64,000 bases of DNA from Zygnema cylindricum (taxonomy: Eukaryota; Streptophyta; Zygnematophyceae; Zygnematales; Zygnemataceae), in contig JBBHKE010001531.1 of NCBI GenBank assembly GCA_037447655.1, forward strand, positions 30,439-94,438, read 5' to 3'. Both the position numbers and the translations under genes were made by a program. The notes beneath the pieces were generated by a model. It saw nothing but the letters and a program-made list of their open reading frames with translations. It ran no database searches and was not told the origin of the DNA. How positions within the stretch are numbered: the stretch's first letter is position 1; each line of letters opens with the position of its first letter. Positions 48,438-58,150 of the stretch are shown one piece after another.

Positions 48438-49961
48438 CTACTCATCGGTTTTGATGTTCTCGATATCATTGGTATTTTTCACTCGTGGTGTCGTTAGTTC
48501 GGTGGCCTGTGCCAATTCTTCGTCTCTATTGTGGGCTTGAACGAACCGTGAATACCGACAGTCAGGTTGTAGCAAACCGGAAGACATGTAATCAGAAACT
48601 TTTCCATCAAGGAAACCTTCAGCATTTTCGCCAACTACAATGTATGATTTCGCACGGCCACTCCATGTCAATTTCTGCTTTGAGCTGCCATACACAAGCA
48701 CAAAACATAAACAAACAAAAAGAAAAATGAGCATATATATATATATATATATATATTTCTTGAATTCGTCAAGGGCAAAAACCTGGATTTACAAGAATGT
48801 CAAAGCGGATGGATTTTTTGCCAACCACGAGACAAAAAAATGCAACGAACTGGAATCAATGTAGAGCTCCAGTTTTGTAAAACGTACTATCATTATGGTG
48901 TGAACAAGCTGCCATCCAATTAGAATTTTGTGCCCTTAACAAATTTTGCAGTAATAGATTGCATTACTAGATGTGCAAAGAGCAAGTTCGCAAGGTCTAA
49001 AGAACTCACAGTCGGTTTCTATGGTCGGTGCGGTAAGTTTGGCCCAAAACTCCATGAACGTTATCGGATACATCGAGCAAGGGCAGCTCAAAGTCTACAT
49101 GGATAACGCCGTCGGTCTTTGTTCGCAATAATGCCATTTCAGGCCGAATCATCACACGTAGTTTCAAAACACTTGCAATTATAACTTGGTATATGTCGAT
49201 AAAATCTTTGCCGCTCCGAACTTTTGCACCAATCCATTGAATCTGGATAGACCCATCGGCAAACGAAACAAAATCTCCCACCTGCCCGAGTTTAAAAGGT
49301 TCGCCATTTACTTCTATGCTCGCCAAGTACCCGTTGTCGTAATGCCACTCAGGGCCTTCCCTTGCTGCGAGAACGATTGTATTTTGGCCCCACAATATAC
49401 CAACTTTACGAATCCATGTGAGAGGTTTGTTGCCTTGACTTTCGTACCGGCCGCCATAGTACGCATTTATGTGAATGTGTGTGTCGCTGATCAAACAAAA
49501 GGTTGTGTTTGGTTCACCTGAAAAATCCAGACAAAACTAGTCACGTTACTAACTTACGAATCAAAGTACATGGACGTGTTGTTAAAATTTTACACGCATG
49601 ATTCATTCCGTTGTTTGGAAGTGATTCCCACCGTATTTTGCATTTTAAAGATGTGTAAAGTTTACCTTGGAAGTCGAAATGTGAACCGTCTGCTCCGATG
49701 AAGTGAGGGTCCCCTTCTCCTCCAGGTGGAGTGGAAGGTGGAGGAGACGGGGGGGAACCGGTTGTTGGTGGGGGGGAACCGGCTGTTGGTGGAGGAGAAG
49801 ATGTCGGTGGAGGGAAATCGGTTGCTGGTGGGGGACTTAAAGTTGGAGGTGGAGAAGAACCGGGTGGAGGTGATGCTTTTGTCGGTGGAGGAGGACTTCT
49901 CTTCGGTGGAGGAGGACTTCTCTTCTGTGGAGGAGGACTTCTTTTCGGTGGAGGAGGACTT
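48438..49961 (-). CDS. Ole e 1-like / proline-rich / Root_cap protein, copy B, cut by the gap
   Basis: Three 3' exons are visible, with the same splice sites as copy A: 49961 (gap edge) to 49666, 49517-49010 and 48684-48438. Exons 6 and 7 have exactly the same lengths as in A (508 and 247 bases) and are open. The visible product covers the SPPPPKR hinge, GDPHFIGADG, the Root_cap body and LLQPDC. It differs from A at a few residues, such as KDFIDIYQVI for KGFIDVNQVV. The signal peptide, Ole e 1-like domain and start of the hinge fall in or beyond the run of N, so completeness cannot be judged. A (TA)n run (48733-48756) sits in the last intron. Confidence 0.75.
48733..48756. repeat. (TA)n microsatellite in the copy B intron
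   Basis: About 24 bp of perfect alternating AT, absent from the corresponding intron of copy A. Confidence 0.85.
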
Positions 49962-50314
49962 NNNNNNNNNNNNNNNNNNNNNNNNNNNNNNNNNNNNNNN
50001 NNNNNNNNNNNNNNNNNNNNNNNNNNNNNNNNNNNNNNNNNNNNNNNNNNNNNNNNNNNNNNNNNNNNNNNNNNNNNNNNNNNNNNNNNNNNNNNNNNNN
50101 NNNNNNNNNNNNNNNNNNNNNNNNNNNNNNNNNNNNNNNNNNNNNNNNNNNNNNNNNNNNNNNNNNNNNNNNNNNNNNNNNNNNNNNNNNNNNNNNNNNN
50201 NNNNNNNNNNNNNNNNNNNNNNNNNNNNNNNNNNNNNNNNNNNNNNNNNNNNNNNNNNNNNNNNNNNNNNNNNNNNNNNNNNNNNNNNNNNNNNNNNNNN
50301 NNNNNNNNNNNNNN
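49962..50314. other. Assembly gap (353 N)
   Basis: The run of N starts inside the proline-rich exon of Root_cap-type copy B. The right edge resumes at a point homologous to about 46066 of unit B, so the gap joins two different places of the repeat unit. The true missing length is probably far more than 353 bases. Confidence 0.9.
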
Positions 50315-50714
50315 GTTACATCAAAAGAATTCACTCGTTTTTATGCACATCGCTACACGTATTTTTGCTCACTTAAGAAAACTACATTGAAAAACTCACT
50401 TGTTTGGGGAGTTTGGGTTTCCCAAAATCGAATTCGAACGGAGAAATTACTTGGTTAAATAGGAATAAATAAAGATGCTTAATTTTGAAAACATTTCCTT
50501 CTTTTGTTTCGGTTAAAAATTTGAAAACATTTTGTTGTTTCGCGCAGTATATAGAATGGTGAGTGATGTCTATTTTTGCTTATTGTTTGCTAGGGCACAA
50601 ACCTTTTTATGGAACGGTAAGGTCAATTGTATTAAGGGAATTTTTGAAATTCTAAAATTTGACTGTTTTTAGAGTCTTGGTGTGGTATGTATTGGGAAAC
50701 ATTTCAGAAAATTA
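50315..50714 (+). repeat. Unit C-prime, partial copy of the intergenic module
   Basis: It is collinear with about 46066-46440 of unit B (caaaatcgaattcgaacgg, then gaacggt, then gtattgggaaacatttcag). It stops abruptly where the copia fragment begins near 50715. Confidence 0.75.
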
Positions 50715-52060
50715 GGCATTTGGGGTGGATTTAGGCCGATGTTATATCAAACGACTGTGCATAAATTTCGTGACTTCCCCTCTGCCGATTTGTACACCAT
50801 CTTGTCGTACAATTTTTATTGTGGAATCTCCGTACACAAGTACGTTGCAGCCTGTTCGTTGAATTTGTGGTACGCTGAGAAGGTTCAGTGAACCTTCAGG
50901 TAGGTATAAGACATTCGTCTGCTCGATTTGCGTCAATTTTTCCACACCACGTGAGTCCAAAATTGTTATGTCCAACGGTATAGTACCCACTGTACTGATT
51001 GAAATTATCTGTCCACTTGTGACGGTAATTTTTTTCGGTACCGTGAGTTGCCTTAAATCGTGAAAAAGTGACACGTCCATACAAACGTGGTGTGATGCGC
51101 CGGAATCTATGATCCACTCCTTTTCGTGTACCGTAACACCTGTCAACAAATCAAACGACAAGTTAAGCGCAGAAAAGATTTGCGCTTCTCCCTCTCCTTC
51201 AAATTGATCGTCGCCAAAAAAATGGCCTCCTCCCCTTCCATGGCGGCCTCCGCGTCCACCGCGGCTGCCGAGGCAACCGCCGCCGCGACCACTGTATCGG
51301 CCGCCACCGTCTCCTCTACCGCGGCCGCCTCCTCTACCGCCAGTGCCTCCATTTTCAGCCTTCGAATAACTTTGGGGGCTTATATGACCCCATTTCCCGC
51401 AAAAATGGCATTAGCGCTCCTTATCCGGACAAGAAGCCACCATGTGACCAAGTTTGCCGCACTGAAAACAGGCAATATTGGTCAGATCTGAATATCCGGG
51501 CTAGGAAGGAGATCTCCCGGCCCTTTCGTTTCCTCTTCCCCCTCTTCCCTTGGATTTCCCCCTTTTCTTCCTCCTCTTCCCCGAAAATAATTTAGATCGG
51601 GTGTTTTCGGTGTCGTCGCATTAAGGGAACCGGTCGGTTGAGTTCCCCTTGACGAGCTCGGACGATTCGTCTCGGTAGATTTGAGAAATGTGATAATTGA
51701 ATCGAAATTATTTGAATTTCTCGATAAGAGAATATCCCTTAAATGTATTATTTTCTCCGGTAAGGCATGTGTGAAATCCGATGCCTTATCATTTTCTTCA
51801 ATAAAATTTACATTTTCCACAACTTTATCTTTCCCCCTCTTAACATTGGAGGTGGAATCTGGATCAATTTCCGAATCCGAACCCTCAATGTCATTAAGAT
51901 CACCAATTTCAAATTCTTCATGAAAGTCAAGATTAGAATGTCGCTTAGCCGATCGAGAGATTGTGGATAATAAAAAGAATCAATAGGAAACTACGTAGTA
52001 CAAAAGTACTACCATACGTACACACAAAACAATATCAGTACCTGGTCGTCGCAAAACCTA
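50715..52060 (-). pseudogene. Ty1/copia gag-protease fragment
   Basis: Read on the minus strand from about 51950: an acidic segment and HALPEKIIHLRDILLSR, a linker, a frameshift, the zinc knuckle CFQCGKLGHMVASC (about 51465-51424) and a stop. There follows a long Gly/Arg-rich segment of RGG type in one frame (about 51355-51210), then the protease start WIIDSGASHHV with the catalytic DSG intact, and LYLPEGSLNLLSV. It ends at 50742. No integrase, RT or LTR is attached. It lies between units C-prime and C of the array, so it entered after the duplication. Confidence 0.8.
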
Positions 52061-52267
52061 ATCTACACGAGACCAGGAATCTTCAAACAAACTAAGAAAC
52101 ATAATAAAACAAAATAGGGACCATACGCTTGACGACAAAAGACAAACTATTTGGTCGCGCGATAGACCGTGACGACCGATTACAAATTTGACGCTAACAA
52201 TTTTCCCAACTTCTTTCACTACAAAGCTTATTCTCCTCTCCATTCTCTCCACCAACTCCCATACACC

Positions 52268-52792
52268 ATAGCACGTGTGGAAGCTCTCCTCGTTCGGGTT
52301 ATCACTTAAGCAGCCATGGCTCCGTCCCTCGCCCACAAATCACATGGCCATGGATCTCACTCTCACCATTCTCCTCACTCTCCCCACCCTCCTCACTCTT
52401 CCCACCCTCCTCACTCTCTCCATCCTTCCCACCGCTCCCATCACTCTCATCTTCCCTATTCTCCCCACCCACCACGTGTCAGCCATTCTCCCCATCCTCC
52501 CAACTCACCCCATCCTCTCCATCCTCCACGTGACAGGGGGCACCGTAATCTCCTGAGCATCTTTGACCACACACGTGTAAACAAGCCTCCCCATTCGTTA
52601 AAGGCACCCCATCCTCCCGCACATGTCAACAAGCCACCTCATTCGCCAAAGCATGAGGGAAAACCTCCTCACCCTTCCACACGTGAGAGTAGGCCTCCCC
52701 ACTCCCCCACTCGTGTGAAAAAACCACCCCATTCGCCAAAATCTCGAAGCCCACCCTCTGGAAAGGGCAGGCGTCAGCTTCTTCACACGTGA
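52268..52792 (+). pseudogene. His/Pro-rich protein, copy C (start lost)
   Basis: The position matching the start codon reads ATA, and a TAA follows in the signal-peptide region. From an internal ATG at 52316 the frame is open for 158 codons: APSLAHKSHGHGSH, HSPHPP-type repeats, LLSIFDHTRVN, and the intact tail GKGRRQLLHT ending at 52792. Without the hydrophobic core the product would not be secreted. The conserved tail shows that the ancestral protein ended as in copy D. Confidence 0.82.
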
Positions 52793-53282
52793 GAAGGAGG
52801 TTTAAGATTGAGCAGATGGAAGTTTTTAAGAAGGAAGGGAATCTGATTGGAAATTTTGCTTTTTTTCTCCAGAAATGGATATAGGGACTGGGTAAAGGTG
52901 AAATTACTCAGCTTAGAGGCACAAATGAAGTTCGTTTCAAAAGAAGTAAATATTCACTTTTGTGTTTTTTTTGAGTGAGCAATTTGAAGATTTTTTTTTG
53001 GTTTCGGGCAGTAGGCAGGCTCAAGAAAGTTGACTATTGGAGCTTACCATCTGCCCGTCCCCAAAAAAAATCTAGAAGGGAGAAGGCATTTCTATTAGGG
53101 GACATTTTGGGAGTTTTTGAAAGTTTCCAAGTTTAGAAATTTGGGATATTTAGTAAAGATGTTTTTCATGGGAAATAGTTTGCCAAACTAGTTTCAAAAC
53201 TCTTTTTGTAATTTATTCCAACGTCAAAGAAACCATGAGTTTTTTTGACATTTTTATGATTACTATGGTTTTCTAAATGAAG

Positions 53283-53283
<1 letters not shown>

Positions 53284-53318
<35 letters not shown>

Positions 53319-53376
53319 CAGCCCTCTCCTTCTTCCCCTCTTCCTCGCCTCTGCCCTCTCCCTTTCCCTTTCCCTG
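53284..53376. repeat. (CT)n microsatellite, unit C
   Basis: Pure ctctct for about 30 bp, then degenerate pyrimidine-rich words, at the array-equivalent position. Confidence 0.8.
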
Positions 53377-53379
53377 TTT

Positions 53380-54810
53380 TATAACCGAACTGTTGTAATG
53401 TCGTCCAATTTTAAAAGTGTATTTGCATACTCGTCAAAATAGTTAATAGAATTAATATGGATAAGAGTTTTTTGAAAACCTTTACTTTGTATTAAGAAAT
53501 TGCACATAATATCCAATCTTTATTTTTGTCTTTTCCAGTTTTTGATTCTCAAATGCTTGATTTGCATTCATTGTTGTTATTATTTCTCTTTTACATTTTT
53601 ATTATATTTATTACTTCTTTTTTTACCATTTTCAACAATACTCGTTCGACAAAATTTTGTCGTTTTACCAGCAAAGCCTTCTCTTTTTTTTTCGTTTACA
53701 TTCCGTAAAAATCTAGACTAAAATGGAATATTAATGGCTAAGATTGAGCAAAGGGGAATTTAAAAAATACGTGATATTTTCAACCTATTTCTTTGATGTA
53801 ATTATCTCTGTGATATGTTAGTTTTAATTTTCTTTTGCCTTTCCCTTTTCCCCTCCTCCTTAAGCTTTTACTTTGAAGATTTTTTATTTTTTTTTTTATC
53901 TCTTTATTTGTAGAATAAAGTTCTGGTTTATGACTTGTTTCAATTATGCTTTCTAAAACATGAGAAGATTCTAAGCATTTCTTGTTTTTTTTTTTTTTTT
54001 TTTTTTTTAAGGGTTTTGTAAATTCTCATTTTTGGTTCTGATATAACAATCGAAAATCTACAAAACTTTGTTTCCTTCTAAGGAAATCATCGAGTGAAAA
54101 TTACGAAAATCTCGTAAAAGAATAAAATAGAAAGAAATGAATAAAAGAAAATAAAGTAAAATAAAAAGCCAAGGGATCTGCAGGGAAATAAGGAATTTAA
54201 AAATCAACATCGGCAATTCAATTTGACGAATGTGAACTTTGCAGTTCTTTGTATCTTATTTAAAAAAAACATTTTATGTACTCACCTAATCGGAAAAGTT
54301 TCAAAGCAACAGTAAGTAAAGTAGACAGAAGAAAAGAAATGGTAGACTTAAGCAAAAGATTATAAAAAAGGGAGAGGAAAGTCAGGGGTCGTAGGATAGT
54401 GAGAGGGAGGGGGCAAGCGGTCGCGGCAAAGAAGGTAGATTGGAAAGTTATTAAGAGAGAGAGAAAGAGAGTGAGGTGAGGGAGAGAGGGAAAGTGGAAC
54501 AGGCGGCTGTAGGGAGTGACCTCTCCCTCATTACACCCCTATCGCCTCAATCCACCTTCTCCCTCCCTTCCACCTCCCTCCCTCCCTTCGCCCTTCCTTT
54601 TCTTCCCTTGTTGATTTTAGGCGATCTCGGAGGATATTATTTACGGATATCGGAGCGCCGATATTGTGTACGTAAATCGGATCGCCGATATTGTACGGAC
54701 GGCAAGATCGAATCGTACGGAATCGAGTGACGATTCCACGACAGACATTTTAGGCGGAAATTCTGACGCACATTTGGGAGCGGCCACTGACGGCTGACAT
54801 TACCTATTTA
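53380..54810. other. AT-rich spacer, nothing recognised
   Basis: T-rich runs around 53880 and 53985-54010 and purine-rich DNA at 54370-54500. Near 54640-54710 a block with gccgatattgt is repeated twice. No gene was found. Confidence 0.45.
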
Positions 54811-54864
54811 GGCGTGTAGTCATTGGACCACACGGTGGGCGTGTAGTCATTGGACCACACGGTG
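54811..54864. repeat. Perfect 27-bp tandem duplication
   Basis: Two identical units (ggcgtgtagtcattggacc and the following eight bases) lie head to tail at 54811-54837 and 54838-54864. Confidence 0.9.
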
Positions 54865-55365
54865 CACACATTCAGCATCCAGATTGGAGTGCACATGTAC
54901 AAATAGCAAGCATTCCACAGAAAGAGATCATCTCTCTTAGAACAAGCTTTCATAGCAATTTAGTAGGCAATGATGTGCAACACTTTTATTCATAGAAAAC
55001 ATCATTGTACAGAGATCACAGAGATTAGACATTGAGATCTTAGGAGGAGAATCCAGCTTAATTAGATAGAGAGTGTCCAGAGTGACAATTGTAATTCCTA
55101 CTTTTATAATCCTATTCAAAGCTGATTAAACCTGCCTCGAATCTATTGTCTCTATCTATTTCTACTCCCATCTCTAAACCCTTTGTGAGCCACATAAAGG
55201 CACTACCTTCTAGTGTATGTTCTAGGCTTATCTACTCTAGTCCTCGGCCAGGGGCTAAAGTGAGCACCTAAAACTAATATTCCTTCCCTCTCCCCGCCTT
55301 CCAAAGAACAAGAATAGAAGGATTATGAAAATTTGACGTTAATTCAATTTCTTCCTCTCTGCTCT

Positions 55366-56672
55366 TGTTAAAGTTCTGAGTCCATTTTCTATTAAGGACA
55401 AAAGTCAAAGTTAGTCAAAGTTGTGACGTGAGAGAGAAGTCAACCGGAGTCCTGTTAGGTATAGGTACGGTTGATAGACGTGAAGGAACATATACTTAGG
55501 GTAAGGTTCCATTACGGGAAAAATGTCGTTGTCTACTGAAAGTCGTTCTCTTTCGTACAGTACCGTACCAAAAAAAAAAAAATGTCAGAAAAACAAGCCT
55601 ACTGAATGAGGAATTTGATTCTCCACGATTATGGGCGTAAACGTGGACCGTCGGATGCATAATCGGATACGCCGTCGTCTGACACTTCCAGTTCCCAACA
55701 AGTGACCCGGAGTAGGTCAATTCTTAGCGCCTGAACGAATAGCATCGTGCCTCGTGGGAAAGTGAACAAATATCCACGACGACCGCGCGACCAAGTGGGT
55801 ACACATCGCATATGACATGTGCCTTCCGCCAGGGAGGATGCGAGGCCACCGGAAGACGCAAAAAAATCTTTGACGGAGGATATTGTTTCACGCGAACCAC
55901 TAACCATTTTGACATTTTCGTACGCTTTTACAAATCTTAAGTTTCGTCCCCTCGTACAGATTTTATTCAATACATCGTACGAGTCACTTTTTACCTTCGG
56001 TGGTACGAATACGTGGTCACAATATGCTGCCTGAGATTCTCTGAAGATTACCAGAATCCTATTCTTTTATTACGTGGCCAAATCAAAGTGTGGCACGCAA
56101 AAACAAATGTCGGTTACTGACCCAACACAATGGAATGGTCGCTTCAGTAAACGGATTTTTGATGTTTACAAAGACCGCCTAATGGAACAACGCTCTTAGA
56201 CGTCAAGTTTTTAGTGAAAACGTCTTCCTTGACTTGTAGTGTACGGGAAGTCAAGTAGCCGCAAATTTTGAGTGTACGTGACGAAAATCTTTGAGTGTAC
56301 GTGACGAAAAGCATGCGGACATTTTGTACTTGGCGGTCTTTGATTGGTCTACATGTGCAACATGTTAGATTCTTATTTCTTTACGTGACACTTAAGTAGC
56401 ATAGGTCTACACGACACCTACACATATAAAAATGTACCAAAGTATGATTCTCTCCAATTTTTCCTTGCTGCTAGTTTGCATTGAGTGCTTATTTTATCGT
56501 GTTAGTAATCTATTTGCTAGTTTGCACTGAGTGCTTATTTTGTCGTGTAAGTAATCTATCTTCTTTCTTTGTCCAGTAATTAAAGCTTGCTTTCTCATAT
56601 AGAGAGTTGTTTTCCTTAGCTTCCTGTCTTGTAATTAATCGTTCCTATGGCCACTTTTTCAGAATCTCAACA
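55366..56672 (+). repeat. 5' LTR of a copia element, with an internal insertion
   Basis: It starts TGTTAAAG and ends CTCAACA, directly followed by the PBS-like TGATATCAGAGC. It aligns to the 560-bp solo LTR at 42767-43326 except for roughly 55486-56196, an extra segment of about 0.7 kb of unknown type (antisense frame 55629-55970). The outer flank has no matching 3' copy. Confidence 0.8.
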
Positions 56673-57189
56673 TGATATCAGAGCTTTAGGCAAAATTATA
56701 GACATCCATAAATTTAATGGTAGTAATTATTATCTATAGAAAGCTAAGATGACCCGTATTCTAATATATAAAAATTACTGGGGTATTGTAGCAGGCACTA
56801 AACGAAGCCTACTGAAGCTTTAATGGCAGCAAGATATGATAGAAGGGAACAAGGGGCAGCAACATTAACTTTTCTAGCAATGGAAGACAGTCAACTTTTA
56901 CACATAGTTGAGTTAAAAAAACCTAAGGCTATGTGGGATAAGTTAAGAACTGTACATAAGCATACTAATCCATCAAATATTATGCAATTAAAAAACAAAT
57001 TGTAGGACTTTAGTATTAGAGTCGAGATATAATGGAAACTCATATAAATATACTGAAAGAACTTAAGTTCCAGCTAGCTATAGTCGGCACAAAACTGAAT
57101 GATGTGTTGATTTTGGAAAGCTTTAATCCTCAGTAAATTAGTTTGATGAACAAAACATGGATCTACAAGGAAACTCGTCGTCACTTAAA

Positions 57190-58150
57190 ACATAGTACAG
57201 GTATTTTGGAGTGACACTTACACCCACATACGTATGTCACACATCAGGTGGGACAACGCAGCTGCGATGCAGCAACGCAGCTGCAATGCAACAACGCAAC
57301 TGCGATGCAGCAATGCAACTGCGATGCAGCAACGCAGCTGCGACGCAAACAGACGACACAACAGCGACTAAAGAAAGACAACGCAACTGCGATCACATTC
57401 GATATGTTCCGTACGGACAACGCAACTGCGGATATTCTAAATGATTCAGTATTCTAAAGAGCAGTTGCGATTGATACGAATGTTGGATTGGCACGTGAAT
57501 GCCGGTTCAATACAGGGTAGAATGTGATACGTCACACTCGAAGCTGCCTAAAATAAATAGGTACGGACCCACCAGGCTCTACATCGAGCTGGTGGCACAG
57601 TGGTTAGTGCTCTGATAGCAAGTCAGAGGTCCCAGGTTCGAGCCTTGGCCAGCTCACTTTTCCCTAGTATGGGACATACCGAATCGCGAATTTCACGGAA
57701 ATCAACAACGAATCTAGTTAGCTGAGTGGTAGCTTAATGGTACCTCAGTGGTAGCTTGTCAGATTAGTGTTAGCTTGGCGATTTGACGTACCTCTCAGGT
57801 ACACTGGTATTGTTGGTACAACACAAGTATAAGACTTAGGACTCAAAGCACAAAATGTCTCCAGACTTCCAAGTAGTAAGTAGTAAAATTGCAGACAGTT
57901 TTAGGGAAACTTCTAAGTATTATATCTTGAGTGTTGTCAGTTAATTGTACTAAAACTTTGAGATTTGTCAGTGTTTATGCTGCTCTATATTCTGAAAGAG
58001 CTTTGTGGAGTTTGGATGCTTGTATAAAATTTGCTGAGCACTTGTAAATAGTTGTTTGGTAGGATTGTTGATAGCTTCTGAGAGTGTACCATGTCTATTT
58101 CTACTACTACTGCTGCTCCTCCATCTACACCGGTGATTGTACAACAACAT
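57190..58150 (+). mobile_element. Unclassified insertion inside copia gag
   Basis: The copia gag stops being recognisable near 57190 and resumes near 58155 (LFKSLPS-type sequence), so about 0.95 kb is foreign. It begins with a run of CAACGCAGCTGCGATG-like words (57249-57430), also seen in the LTR at 2660-3176, and contains the tRNA-like sequence. Edges are approximate and no target duplication was found. Confidence 0.5.
57586..57655 (+). tRNA. tRNA-like sequence (possible pseudogene or SINE head), anticodon position GCA
   Basis: A 70-nt cloverleaf can be drawn. The acceptor is GAGCTGG/CCAGCTC (seven perfect pairs) and the D arm GCAC/GTGC with loop AGTGGTTA. The anticodon stem is TCTGA/TCAGA with loop TAGCAAG. 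The T arm is CCAGG/CTTGG with loop TTCGAGC. Box A-like TGGCACAGTGG and box B GGTTCGAGCC are present, and TTTT follows at 57658. GCA would read cysteine, but the invariant U33 is A, base 26 is missing, and it does not resemble plant tRNA-Cys. A tRNA-derived repeat or pseudogene is more likely than a working tRNA. Confidence 0.5.

Noticed and set aside
49726-50390. Long plus and minus frames through 49962-50314
   Set aside because: They are open only because N was translated as unknown. The real gene is on the minus strand and is cut by the gap.
55629-55970. 113-codon minus frame inside the copia LTR as a gene
   Set aside because: It lies in a 0.7-kb insertion without recognisable motifs; a faint likeness to copia integrase wording on the other strand could not be extended.
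57586-57655. Functional tRNA-Cys
   Set aside because: U33 is A, base 26 is missing, and the body does not resemble plant tRNA-Cys; kept only as a tRNA-like sequence.
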